A stretch of 64,000 nt of DNA from Pedobacter sp. PAMC26386 (GTDB lineage: Bacteria > Bacteroidota > Bacteroidia > Sphingobacteriales > Sphingobacteriaceae). Position 1 is the first letter of the stretch, and every line of letters begins with the position of its first letter. A program made the translations under genes and the position numbers. Below, in pieces: positions 31,800-40,344 of the stretch. The stretch covers positions 4,365,067 to 4,429,066 of the forward strand of contig CP060294.1 in NCBI GenBank assembly GCA_014302835.1, in the 5' to 3' direction. Under the pieces are notes generated by a model, which was not told where the DNA came from, searched no databases, and saw only the letters and a list, made by a program, of their open reading frames with translations.

Positions 31800-32720
31800 T
31801 TAAAATGCGACTGTGTAACTCACCCGGCTTTCATGATTTTTAGGTTGCTCCCATTTAGGCCCCTCTTTAATCAGCCGTACGGCTTCTTCGTCAAATTTTT
31901 TATTGATTCCCTTAGTTACTTTTAAATCCACAGGTTTTCCTTCGTTATCCACCAGAAAACTTAATTCAACCAGCTTATCTCCATTTCCACGTAATTTATT
32001 GTGGTCATTCAGATAGGTATCCAGATTCACCCATCCACCTACGGGGGTAGATACTGAAGCTACAGCCGTAGCTACGGTTTCTTTCGCATAGGCCTTACTC
32101 ATTCTGCTTGCTACTACAGGGGCTGAAATTACTGCAGCAGAGGCAGCAGTGGAAGTACTGTCTTCAGCTTTAACAGGCGCACTTTGCATGGCATAAGGCT
32201 TTACAACCTGGTCCATTGCCACTTCATTTTGCATTTCTTTTTTAGGATTGGCATGTTCGGCTACAGCTGTTTTTTCTCTTTTAGCAGGAATATTAGTCGC
32301 ATAAATATCATTCTTAGCAGAATCTATTACTGCCTGAGCGGGTAATGGAGCAAGATTTACCTCCACTTTTTTAGGCTGATTTTTAGCCATTTCTTCTCGT
32401 TTAACTTTATCCTTCATGAAGAACATAATACTAACCGAGATAAACATCACAGCCGCTGCTGCTGCAACACTTAAACGCTGCCAGGTAAATACAGTTTCTT
32501 TTTTCGTCTGCTGCTGCTGCGCTATCCTTTCGTACAGTTGTTTTTGCAAAAGGGATACTGATTTCACGGCCATACCAGGAGATTCACTCAATCCTGCCAG
32601 TGCTTGTGCTACAAAAGGATCTTCCAGCGCCAGCTTTTCAACCTTATGCATAGCTTTGCTATCAAGTTTACCATCCAGATAATCTTCCAGTAATTCTATA
32701 TCTAACCAATCGTTATTCAC
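31800..32720 (-). CDS. Anti-sigma-like membrane protein with C-terminal TonB domain
   Basis: A 306-aa protein. The N-terminal ~45 residues (DWLDIELLEDYLDGKLD.) look like an anti-sigma zinc-finger-type domain without the Cys/His ligands. One membrane helix lies at about 86-106 (LSVAAAAAVMFISVSIMFFM). A long low-complexity periplasmic stretch follows, then a TonB_C-like domain (about 225-306, LVELSFLVDNEGKPVDLKVTKG, DEEAVRLIKEGPKW). The start overlaps the end of the sigma-factor gene by 8 nt, so they are co-translated. It probably restrains the sigma factor and responds to an envelope signal. It also fits the energy transducer TonB label. Confidence 0.75.
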   Translation of the reverse strand: MNNDWLDIELLEDYLDGKLDSKAMHKVEKLALEDPFVAQALAGLSESPGMAVKSVSLLQKQLYERIAQQQQTKKETVFTWQRLSVAAAAAVMFISVSIMFFMKDKVKREEMAKNQPKKVEVNLAPLPAQAVIDSAKNDIYATNIPAKREKTAVAEHANPKKEMQNEVAMDQVVKPYAMQSAPVKAEDSTSTAASAAVISAPVVASRMSKAYAKETVATAVASVSTPVGGWVNLDTYLNDHNKLRGNGDKLVELSFLVDNEGKPVDLKVTKGINKKFDEEAVRLIKEGPKWEQPKNHESRVSYTVAF

Positions 32721-33291
32721 TGTTGTTTTTCTCTATACAAATTTTCAAATTGCGTTTTCCGTTTTGAATATAGCTCTTTACTTTAACCATTTCATAACCG
32801 GTTAGTTCTGCCACTTCTTTATAACATTTTTCCTGGAGATAGAACAAATCAACACTCTTACGCTGTTCTTCTGTTAAGGTCTCCATACACTTCTCCATGA
32901 TGGTCAGTTGATTTTCTTTCGTATCATCTATATCCAGATGCACAAAATCGGTATTTTCCACAAAAGTATCGTCAATAGAGACCGTATTGTTTTTGGCCAA
33001 CTTCCTCAGAGCCATTAAACAGTGATTTCTGGTCAATACATGCAGCCAGCTTTTAAAATTCTGTACCTCATGGATCTTCAGCTTGACAACCAATTCTTCA
33101 AAAATCTGCATAACTGCATCTTTACTGACTTCCTCCTCCTTGAAATAATTGAGACAAACTCCATAAACAAGGTGCATATACCGGTTATAAAGCACACCTA
33201 ATGCATCCAGACTTCCAGTACTTTTGTACCGTAAAAGTAGGGTTGCATCATCAGCATCTTTGATTCCTGTTGTGTTTTTTATAAATTTCAA
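32713..33291 (-). CDS. ECF-type RNA polymerase sigma factor
   Basis: A 192-aa sigma-70 family protein. Region 2 is LLLRYKSTGSLDALGVLYNRYMHLVYGVCLNYFK (about 18-55) with DAVMQIFEELVVKL as the -10 interacting helix, and region 4 is MEKCMETLTEEQRKSVDLFYLQEKCYKEVAELTGYEMVKVKSYIQ. The start is a TTG at 33289-33291, because no in-frame ATG lies upstream before a long open stretch. It directs RNA polymerase to a set of envelope-related promoters, by family analogy. The downstream gene overlaps by 8 nt and is probably its membrane anti-sigma partner. Confidence 0.88.
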   Translation of the reverse strand: MKFIKNTTGIKDADDATLLLRYKSTGSLDALGVLYNRYMHLVYGVCLNYFKEEEVSKDAVMQIFEELVVKLKIHEVQNFKSWLHVLTRNHCLMALRKLAKNNTVSIDDTFVENTDFVHLDIDDTKENQLTIMEKCMETLTEEQRKSVDLFYLQEKCYKEVAELTGYEMVKVKSYIQNGKRNLKICIEKNNSE

Positions 33292-33444
33292 GTTATAATA
33301 TATAGGAAAATTCTTTTCAAGTATAAAAATATTTTCTGACTCTATATCAAAGATCCTGAAAAGGATGTGATTATCAATGGATAAAATCAGTAATCCGCAT
33401 TTAATGGCCAGAAATTTGCTTACTATTGATTTTACATCAAAAAC

Positions 33445-34248
33445 ATGAATAAAATCAAACTGTTATCACTGGCTTTTGCTGCCATCGCACTAAATAGTTA
33501 CAACGCACAAAGCCAGTCACTTGGAAGTCTCTTAAAGAAAGTTAAATCTGCAACAGAGACTAAACCGGCAACGACGACAACACCTGCAAATCAGCAGGCA
33601 GCTAGCGCAACAACTTCTACACTGGGTAAACCAACAAACTCAGAAATCGGTACAGGAATTAAACAAGCGCTTGAAGCCGGAATTTCCAAAGGTGCAGATC
33701 AGCTATCGATGAAAGATGGCTTCTTAGGAAATATGGCCGTTAAAATTCTATTCCCTCCAGAAGCACAAAAAGTAGAAAAGACATTAAGAAGTATAGGATT
33801 GGGCTCTTTAGCAGATAATGTGGTTACGAGTTTAAACAGAGCAGCAGAAGACGCAGCTAAAGAAGCTAAACCAATATTTGTTTCTGCAATTAAACAGATG
33901 ACCATTACAGATGCAACCAATATTTTATTAGGGAGTCAAAATTCCGCAACTGAATATTTTAAAAAAGCAACAACAGCACAGTTGTTGGAAAAATTCAAAC
34001 CTGTAATTAATGCAAGCTTAAGCAAAGTTGGCGCAGCCAAGTATTGGGGAGATGCTACAGGTCAATATAATAAATTACCAATGGTTAAACCAGTCACTAC
34101 TGACCTTTCAGGTTATGTAACTCAAAAAGCAGTTGAAGGAATGTTCATCCAGGTAGCACAAGAAGAATTAACTATCAGAAATAATCTGGGCGGACGTACT
34201 ACATCAGTACTTCAAAAAGTATTCGGGTACGCTGACGAGAAAAAATAA
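33445..34248 (+). CDS. DUF4197 protein
   Basis: A 267-aa secreted or periplasmic protein. It has a signal peptide (about 1-23, ending AQS) and a Thr/Ala-rich linker (about 38-62). The DUF4197 domain follows: IGTGIKQALEAGISKGADQLS, DGFLGNMAVKILFPPEAQKVEKTLRSIGLG, LNRAAEDAAKEAKPIFVSAIKQMT, YVTQKAVEGMFIQVAQEE. The family has no established function. It is a single gene, with the sigma-factor gene divergent on the left. No terminator hairpin was seen right after it. Confidence 0.9.
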   Translation: MNKIKLLSLAFAAIALNSYNAQSQSLGSLLKKVKSATETKPATTTTPANQQAASATTSTLGKPTNSEIGTGIKQALEAGISKGADQLSMKDGFLGNMAVKILFPPEAQKVEKTLRSIGLGSLADNVVTSLNRAAEDAAKEAKPIFVSAIKQMTITDATNILLGSQNSATEYFKKATTAQLLEKFKPVINASLSKVGAAKYWGDATGQYNKLPMVKPVTTDLSGYVTQKAVEGMFIQVAQEELTIRNNLGGRTTSVLQKVFGYADEKK

Positions 34249-34361
34249 AATTTCATCGTAAATATTGACTGCAGGCTTCATAACCATTAAATAAATGTAT
34301 ATACTAATGAAAAATAAAGGTTACTTTTATGCAGAGCAATTACGAATAACATACAAGTATA

Positions 34362-35654
34362 TTGGATTTTAAAGATTTTAATTTTAACCCTGATTTATTA
34401 GAGGGTTTATTAGCAATGGGTTTCAGAAATGCAACCCCCATACAACAGGAAGCAATTCCCCTCATCTTAGCAAAAAAAGACTTAATAGCGTGTGCCCAAA
34501 CGGGTACAGGAAAAACAGGTGCTTATTTGCTGCCGGTCATGAATATGATCAGCCAGACGGAGAACCGACATAATAACACACTTATTTTAGCCCCTACCCG
34601 TGAACTTGCACAGCAAATTGACCTGCAGGTTGAAGCACTCTCCTATTTCACCAATATCAGCTCTCTGACTGTATACGGAGGTGGAGATGGTATTGCATAC
34701 GAACAGCAAAAACGTAGTATGCGTGAGGGTGTTGATATCATTATTGCAACACCGGGCCGACTTATTTCTCATCTTTCTTCTGGATTACTAAAACTAGATC
34801 AATTACAACATCTTGTTTTGGATGAGGCAGACAGAATGCTTGATATGGGTTTTTACGATGATATCATGCGCATTGTAAGTTTCCTTCCGGAAAAAAGACA
34901 AACAGTCTTGTTTTCGGCTACAATGCCTCCTAAAATAAGGAAGCTTGCGGGCACTTTATTAAAAGACCCGGAGCAGATCAGCATTGCTATTTCAAAACCA
35001 GCAGCAGGAATCAATCAGCAGGCATATTTAGTACATGATACCCAAAAGGTAAAATTACTGACCGAACTGATGAAAAATGTGGACTTCCCAAGTATTCTTA
35101 TTTTTGCTTCCACTAAAGAAAAGGTCAAAAATCTGGGTAAAGTTTTCCGTGGACTTGGCTTTAAAGCAGAAGCTTTCCACTCCGACCTGGGACAAAAGGA
35201 AAGAGAAGCTATCTTATCAGAATTCAAGAATAAACGTGTCCCGGTACTTATTGGAACAGATGTGTTATCCAGGGGTATTGATGTAGAAGGAATTTCACTG
35301 GTTATCAATTTCGATGTACCACATGACCCTGAAGACTATATTCACCGGATTGGCCGGACAGCACGGGCTGCGACTACCGGTACAGCTATTACCTTAGTGA
35401 ATGAGAAGGATAAACGTAAGTTTGCGAACATTGAAAAGCTGATTGACAAAACTATTGAAAGAATGCCTTTACCGGAACATTTAGGTGATGCACCTGTGGA
35501 GACCGCAGCAACCGCGTCTTCCAGAACAGATCATAAAGACAGGAAAGCACCTCAACGCAAGTTTTGGAAAAAGAAACCAAAAACAGAGGGCTCTTCTTCG
35601 AGACCTGAAGGTTCTGCACCAAAAGCCGAAGGTTCCGCTCCAAAAGCTGAATAA
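34362..35654 (+). CDS. DEAD-box RNA helicase
   Basis: A 430-aa helicase. The start is TTG 34362 (a stop at 34347 leaves no upstream ATG). Motifs in order: Q-motif FRNATPIQQEAIPLI, motif I AQTGTGKT, PTRELAQQ, TPGRL, motif II VLDEADRMLD, motif III FSATMP, then IFASTKEKVK, GTDVLSRGIDVEG and motif VI HRIGRTARA. The basic C-terminal tail ends in two copies of EGSAPKA. RNA remodelling, for example ribosome assembly or mRNA decay, is expected in the cytoplasm. It ends 44 nt before a terminator. Confidence 0.93.
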   Translation: MDFKDFNFNPDLLEGLLAMGFRNATPIQQEAIPLILAKKDLIACAQTGTGKTGAYLLPVMNMISQTENRHNNTLILAPTRELAQQIDLQVEALSYFTNISSLTVYGGGDGIAYEQQKRSMREGVDIIIATPGRLISHLSSGLLKLDQLQHLVLDEADRMLDMGFYDDIMRIVSFLPEKRQTVLFSATMPPKIRKLAGTLLKDPEQISIAISKPAAGINQQAYLVHDTQKVKLLTELMKNVDFPSILIFASTKEKVKNLGKVFRGLGFKAEAFHSDLGQKEREAILSEFKNKRVPVLIGTDVLSRGIDVEGISLVINFDVPHDPEDYIHRIGRTARAATTGTAITLVNEKDKRKFANIEKLIDKTIERMPLPEHLGDAPVETAATASSRTDHKDRKAPQRKFWKKKPKTEGSSSRPEGSAPKAEGSAPKAE

Positions 35655-35698
35655 TATAAAAACCTGCTTTAATTTGTAAATTTAAATAGGATCTAACG

Positions 35699-35729
35699 CA
35701 GGAGCAATTTTTATTGCTCCTGTTTTTTT
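35699..35729 (+). terminator. Terminator after the DEAD-box helicase
   Basis: CAGGAGCAAT (35699-35708) and ATTGCTCCTG (35713-35722) form a 10-bp stem with a 4-nt loop, followed by TTTTTTT. Confidence 0.85.
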
Positions 35730-35736
35730 ATCTTTA
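35729..35736 (+). promoter_or_regulatory. -7-like element before rarA
   Basis: TATCTTTA differs from TAnnTTTG only in the last base and ends 5 nt before the ATG at 35742, directly after the T run of the preceding terminator. Confidence 0.35.
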
Positions 35737-35741
35737 CATTT

Positions 35742-37022
35742 ATGCAAAACCTACCTCCATTAGCAGAACGCATGCGTCCTCAAAATCTGGACGAATATGT
35801 TGGACAACAACATTTGGTAGGACCGGATGCCGTTTTGCGCAAAGCGATTCAAAGTGGACAGCTTCCTTCAATGATCTTCTGGGGCCCCCCTGGAGTTGGA
35901 AAAACAACTTTAGCTTATATTATTTCACAAACACTTGACCGTCCATTTTTTAATTTGAGTGCAATTAATTCAGGTGTAAAGGACATACGCGATGTGATTG
36001 ATAGAGCTGCACTATTAAAAGACAGCTTCCTGGGTTTACCGATCCTATTTATTGACGAAATTCATAGATTCAGTAAATCACAGCAGGATAGTCTGCTTGG
36101 GGCAGTAGAACGCGGGCTCGTCACTTTAATAGGCGCAACTACAGAAAACCCCTCCTTTGAGGTCATTTCCGCTTTACTTTCACGCAGCCAGGTTTATATC
36201 CTTAAATCTCTGGATGAAGATGAACTCTCAGGATTATTGCAAACAGCTATTCGGGAAGATGTCCTACTCAAAGAAAAAAACATCACCATTCAGGACCATG
36301 AGGCACTTATCCGTTTATCAGGCGGTGATGCCAGGAAGTTATTAAACGTACTGGAAATTGCCATTAATGGTATTGGTGGGGAGACTATCGTCTTAACCAA
36401 CGAAAATGTTTTAAAACATGCCCAGCAAAACCTCGCTTTATATGATAAAGCAGGAGAGCAGCATTACGATATCATCTCTGCTTTTATCAAATCAATCAGA
36501 GGTAGTGACCCAAATGCCGCCGTTTACTGGCTGGCCAGGATGATTGAAGGCGGTGAAGATCCTTTATTTATTGCAAGGCGATTACTCATCCTTTCTTCTG
36601 AAGATATTGGCAATGCAAATCCCAACGCTTTATTGTTAGCAAACAATTGTTTTCAGGCAGTGAATGTAATCGGCTACCCTGAAGCCAGGATTATCCTTGC
36701 CCAGGCAGTCACTTATCTTGCTTCATCTGCAAAAAGCAACGCTTCTTACGAGGCCATCAACAAAGCACAGCAATTAGTCCAGCAAACTGGCAATTTACCC
36801 GTTCCATTACCTATTAGAAACGCCCCGACCAAACTGATGAAAAATATTGGTTACGGCAAAGACTATAAATATTCTCATGGTTATGAAGGGAACTTTGCTC
36901 CTCAGGAATATCTGCCTGAACAAATCAGTGGAACTAAACTATATGATCCCGGACATAACCCAGCGGAGGATAAACTCAGAGAAAAACTAAAACAAAACTG
37001 GAAAGATAAATACGGATATTAA
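35742..37022 (+). CDS. rarA: Replication-associated recombination protein A (RarA/MgsA)
   Basis: A 426-aa AAA+ ATPase. N-terminal PPLAERMRPQNLDEYVGQQH, Walker A GPPGVGKTT (about 48-56), Walker B ILFIDEIHRF, sensor I GATTENPSFE, and C-terminal MgsA-type domain with ARMIEGGEDPLFIARRLLI and EDIGNANP. RarA acts at stalled replication forks in the cytoplasm as a tetrameric clamp-loader-like protein. It is a single gene between a terminator and the OmpA gene. Family length is normal. Confidence 0.95.
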   Translation: MQNLPPLAERMRPQNLDEYVGQQHLVGPDAVLRKAIQSGQLPSMIFWGPPGVGKTTLAYIISQTLDRPFFNLSAINSGVKDIRDVIDRAALLKDSFLGLPILFIDEIHRFSKSQQDSLLGAVERGLVTLIGATTENPSFEVISALLSRSQVYILKSLDEDELSGLLQTAIREDVLLKEKNITIQDHEALIRLSGGDARKLLNVLEIAINGIGGETIVLTNENVLKHAQQNLALYDKAGEQHYDIISAFIKSIRGSDPNAAVYWLARMIEGGEDPLFIARRLLILSSEDIGNANPNALLLANNCFQAVNVIGYPEARIILAQAVTYLASSAKSNASYEAINKAQQLVQQTGNLPVPLPIRNAPTKLMKNIGYGKDYKYSHGYEGNFAPQEYLPEQISGTKLYDPGHNPAEDKLREKLKQNWKDKYGY

Positions 37023-37198
37023 GCAGTTCTTTCAACTGACCATCTTCCGACGCAATGGAATCCACTTTTTCAAGACAAATTGTACAGAATTGTAGTCAAC
37101 ATGCTTGTTTCCGGACACTCCTATATCAATTTCTCGTATCATAATATGTAATATTCCTTTCTTAATATAATAAATCACAAAAAACTTACACTTGGCAT

Positions 37199-37206
37199 TA
37201 CCTTTG
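37199..37206 (+). promoter_or_regulatory. -7 element of the OmpA-family gene
   Basis: TACCTTTG matches TAnnTTTG, 34 nt before the ATG at 37241, a usual leader length for this phylum. No clear -33 TTTG is seen. Confidence 0.5.
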
Positions 37207-37240
37207 AGTAAATGCCAATATAAACAATTAAAATATTATC

Positions 37241-37921
37241 ATGATTACTTCAAAATTCAAAATAGCAACATTCAGTATTGCGTTATCATTAAGTGCGATG
37301 GCTTTTCAAGGCTGTGACAGTTTAACTAAAACACAAAAAGGAGCTGGTATTGGTGCTGCTGCTGGTGGAGTTTTGGGTGCAATCATTGGAAAAAAAGCAG
37401 GTAACACTGCTATTGGAGCAATTTTAGGTGGTGCAATTGGTGGTACTGCTGGGGGATTCATCGGAAAACGTATGGATAAACAAGCGGCTGAAATTCAGAA
37501 TGCTATTCCAAATGCAGAAGTAGTACGTGAGGGTGAAGGTATCATCGTGAAATTTGATAGTGGTATCTTATTTGACTTTGATAGCGCAAACTTAAAAGCA
37601 CAAGCTAAAGAAAATGTAAAATCATTAGCTGGATCACTAGAAAAATATCCTGATACTGAGATCAAAGTTATCGGTCATACAGATAGTAAAGGAACTGAAA
37701 CTTATAACATGAGCCTTTCGGAAAGAAGAGCAGCATCTGTTAAAGCCTTCGCAGTTTCACAAGGTGTTCCATCAGCACGTATGACAACTGTAGGTAAAGG
37801 ATTCTCTGAGCCAATTGCAGATAATGCAACTGATGCAGGAAGGGCAGCTAACCGTAGAGTTGAGATTGTTATCGTAGCAAATGATCAATTGAAAAAACAA
37901 GCACAACAATCTAACAACTAA
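37241..37921 (+). CDS. OmpA-family lipoprotein with glycine zipper
   Basis: A 226-aa protein. The signal peptide ends in a lipobox with C25 (AMAFQGC). A glycine-zipper region (about 34-78, GAGIGAAAGGVLGAIIGKKA) should insert in or associate with the outer membrane. The OmpA C-terminal peptidoglycan-binding domain follows (about 105-215: FDFDSANLKAQAKENVKSLA, IKVIGHTDSKGTETYNMSLS, NRRVEIVI). It links the outer membrane to peptidoglycan. It is a single gene with its own -7 element and terminator, and it is probably abundant. Confidence 0.92.
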   Translation: MITSKFKIATFSIALSLSAMAFQGCDSLTKTQKGAGIGAAAGGVLGAIIGKKAGNTAIGAILGGAIGGTAGGFIGKRMDKQAAEIQNAIPNAEVVREGEGIIVKFDSGILFDFDSANLKAQAKENVKSLAGSLEKYPDTEIKVIGHTDSKGTETYNMSLSERRAASVKAFAVSQGVPSARMTTVGKGFSEPIADNATDAGRAANRRVEIVIVANDQLKKQAQQSNN

Positions 37922-37953
37922 AAATATTAAGATCTACCTATTTTAATAACATG

Positions 37954-37987
37954 AAAAGGCCGAAGTAATTGTACTTCGGCCTTTTTT
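37954..37987. terminator. Bidirectional terminator after the OmpA gene
   Basis: AAAAGGCCGAAGTA pairs with TACTTCGGCCTTTT around a short loop, with A on the left and T on the right, so it can stop the OmpA transcript and the convergent small gene at 38013. Confidence 0.88.
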
Positions 37988-38012
37988 GTGGAGATAGATT
38001 TTTTATCCTGTC

Positions 38013-38357
38013 TTATTGATAGATATCCTCGAAATAATGAATAGTCAAAGATTTTAAAAGTAATTCCTGCTCCATCATAGCGAATGAAGGAACCTGTTTA
38101 ACCAGTTTCCAATGTGGCCATCCATCCTGATCCAGCCCTTCAAGCTCATAAAATCCCATTTCACTCATTAAACGACAAGTGGCAATATGCATCAGTTCTT
38201 CTTTCTGTCGTTTGCTATATTTACCAGGTCCCTTGCCGAGTTCCTGAACGCCTATCAAAAATAACATTACCTTTAAATCAGGTATATCTGAATCAAATTC
38301 CTGAGCAATCTTTTGCTGTAGAACCTTCCATTTTGCGTTAATTTCTGCGGGCTTCAT
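38013..38357 (-). CDS. Hypothetical protein, unknown function
   Basis: A 114-aa soluble, mostly helical protein: AEINAKWKVLQQKIAQEF, DLKVMLFLIGVQELG, then KYSKRQKEELMHIATCRLMS and a short beta-like part with QDGWPHWKLV. No signal peptide or catalytic motif is visible, and I do not recognise a named family. It looks like a conserved Bacteroidota hypothetical. It is monocistronic, with a perfect -7 element 4 nt before its ATG and a shared terminator with the OmpA gene. Confidence 0.75.
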   Translation of the reverse strand: MKPAEINAKWKVLQQKIAQEFDSDIPDLKVMLFLIGVQELGKGPGKYSKRQKEELMHIATCRLMSEMGFYELEGLDQDGWPHWKLVKQVPSFAMMEQELLLKSLTIHYFEDIYQ

Positions 38358-38361
38358 GATA

Positions 38362-38369
38362 CAAAGATA
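38362..38369 (-). promoter_or_regulatory. -7 element of the 114-aa gene (leaderless spacing)
   Basis: On the minus strand TATCTTTG (exact TAnnTTTG) ends 4 nt before the ATG at 38357, the same sequence and gap as at the HD-domain gene. Confidence 0.55.
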
Positions 38370-38490
38370 AAAAATACTGAGCGCCAGCTTTATATTTCTT
38401 CAATAAATCCCAAAGGTTATTCGTTTATGACAATATTATTAATACATCGATATTTGGATTCACTAATTTAGCTGCTAAATATAGAAATTG

Positions 38491-39507
38491 ATGACTAAAG
38501 TAATCACGACGGGCCTGATGGCCTACGGTATGTCGGGCAAGATATTTCACGGACCTTTTCTAACCGCACACCCAGGGTTTAAACTCCATGCAGTAACAGA
38601 ACGGAATCAGAAAAATGCCGAGAAGGATTTTACCGGGATAATCAGTTATAACAGCATAGAAGACTTACTGGCTGATCAAAGCATTGAGCTCATCATTATC
38701 AATACACCGAATTATACTCATTATAACTACGCCAAACAAGCTTTAAATGCTGGCAAACATATATTAGTAGAGAAACCATTTACGGCAACCTCCGCAGAAG
38801 CAATTGAAATATTTGAACTGGCAGAAAACTTGGGCAAACAAGTTTTTGTTTACCAGAACCGCAGATGGGATAGCGACTTTACAACTGTAAAAAGCATAGT
38901 AAAAAGTAATAAATTAGGTAAATTATCTGAAGTTCACTTCAGGTTTGACAGATACAAAGCGAGTATCGGCGTAAAAAGCTTTAAAGAAGAACCAATAGCA
39001 GCCAGTGGCTTACAATATGATCTTGGTCCTCATTTAGTAGACCAGGCGATCAGTCTCTTCGGCCAGCCTCAGTCATTCCATAAAATACTAGGCAGAAACA
39101 GGGAAAATACGCAGGTAGATGACTTCTTTTCAATTCACCTAAACTATCCTGACAGTCTGAATGTTTTTGTACATTCGAACATGCTGATTACGGATATACA
39201 ACCATCCTTTGTGCTTCATGGAAAAAATGGAAGCTTTATCAAAGAAAGAGCCGACGTACAGGAAGAACAATTACTGAAAGGTATCAAACCAAACGAACCA
39301 GGCTTTGGAATTGAAGCAAAAGGTAAAGAAGGAAAACTGACACTGATTAATGAAAATAGCGATAGAACAAAACGCCTGATCCCTTCGAAACCGGCAACTT
39401 ATCTAGCTTTATTTGAAGCAGTGTACCAATCACTGGTCAATCAGGCTCCTTTCCCTGTGTCGCAGGACGAAATATTAAAGCAACTTGAAATCCTCGAAGC
39501 TGAATAA
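38491..39507 (+). CDS. Gfo/Idh/MocA-family oxidoreductase
   Basis: A 338-aa protein starting at ATG 38491 (a TTG lies just before it). The N-terminal Rossmann part begins VITTGLMAYGMSGKIFHGPF, followed by INTPNYTHYNYAKQALNAGKHILVEKPF with the EKP lysine-proline motif that positions the substrate. The C-terminal alpha/beta domain contains LGPHLVDQAISLFGQP (catalytic His region). NAD(P)-dependent oxidation or reduction of a sugar or related compound is expected; the substrate is unknown. The stop codon overlaps the start of the next gene by 1 nt (TAATG), so the two are coupled. Confidence 0.9.
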   Translation: MTKVITTGLMAYGMSGKIFHGPFLTAHPGFKLHAVTERNQKNAEKDFTGIISYNSIEDLLADQSIELIIINTPNYTHYNYAKQALNAGKHILVEKPFTATSAEAIEIFELAENLGKQVFVYQNRRWDSDFTTVKSIVKSNKLGKLSEVHFRFDRYKASIGVKSFKEEPIAASGLQYDLGPHLVDQAISLFGQPQSFHKILGRNRENTQVDDFFSIHLNYPDSLNVFVHSNMLITDIQPSFVLHGKNGSFIKERADVQEEQLLKGIKPNEPGFGIEAKGKEGKLTLINENSDRTKRLIPSKPATYLALFEAVYQSLVNQAPFPVSQDEILKQLEILEAE

Positions 39508-40283
39508 TGACGACATACCTGATTTTATTCGCAGCTTTTTTAGTTGCTATGTATTTTATCTTCAGAGATAAGAAAACCAAACAAGTTACGGGCAATATGA
39601 TCAATGAAGCTGATCAGCAAATCTTGCTCAGTCGTGTTGCTTATTATCAAAACTTAGATACCGGTCAACGGACAAAGTTTGAGCAAATGATTGGCGATTT
39701 TTTAAGCTATGTCCGTATTGAAGGTATAGACCTGACTCCAGATACGACAGACCGCTTATTAATTGCATCCAGCGCAATTATTCCCGTGTTTGGATTTGGG
39801 CAATGGAAATATCAGAATCTGCATGCGGTAATTTTATATCCGGATACTTTCAACAAAGATTTTCAGTTTGAAGGTGGAGACCGCAATATTCTTGGGATGG
39901 TAGGTACAGGATATATGAACGGTCAGATGATCTTATCCCGGTCTGCATTACTAGAAGGGTTCTCTATCAGCGCAGACAAAGAAAACACGGCCATCCATGA
40001 ATTTGTACACTTGCTCGATAAATCAGATGGCGCAACAGACGGCATTCCTCAAAATCTGATGCCACATCAGTATATCATTCCATGGGTAAAAATGATCCAT
40101 CAGGAAATCAATAAAATTGAGTCCGGCCACTCGGATATCAATCCTTATGCCGTGACTAACGAAGCAGAGTTCTTTGCTGTAGTTTCAGAATATTTCTTTG
40201 AAAAACCCACACAGTTCAAAGATAAACACCCTGAACTCTATCAGATTCTTTCAGCCACTTTCTCACAAAATCCTGTACAGTAA
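39507..40283 (+). CDS. MtfA-type zinc metallopeptidase (M90)
   Basis: A 258-aa protein with an N-terminal membrane segment (about 3-19). The M90 core contains TAIHEFVHLLD with H164, E165 and H168 as the zinc motif, plus NEAEFFAVVSEYFFEKP, which matches the conserved acidic segment of MtfA. E. coli MtfA is a cytosolic aminopeptidase that binds the repressor Mlc; here the membrane segment suggests attachment to the inner membrane, and the role is unknown. It is coupled with the upstream oxidoreductase by a 1-nt overlap. Confidence 0.88.
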   Translation: MTTYLILFAAFLVAMYFIFRDKKTKQVTGNMINEADQQILLSRVAYYQNLDTGQRTKFEQMIGDFLSYVRIEGIDLTPDTTDRLLIASSAIIPVFGFGQWKYQNLHAVILYPDTFNKDFQFEGGDRNILGMVGTGYMNGQMILSRSALLEGFSISADKENTAIHEFVHLLDKSDGATDGIPQNLMPHQYIIPWVKMIHQEINKIESGHSDINPYAVTNEAEFFAVVSEYFFEKPTQFKDKHPELYQILSATFSQNPVQ

Positions 40284-40344
40284 TCGCGGAGCCTGAGCGT
40301 ACCCCTAAGGCTACAAAACACTTATGCTCTGTACCAAAACATAC

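Noticed and set aside
33541..33630. Tandem repeat in DUF4197
   Set aside because: Only a Thr/Ala-rich linker; no regular DNA repeat unit.
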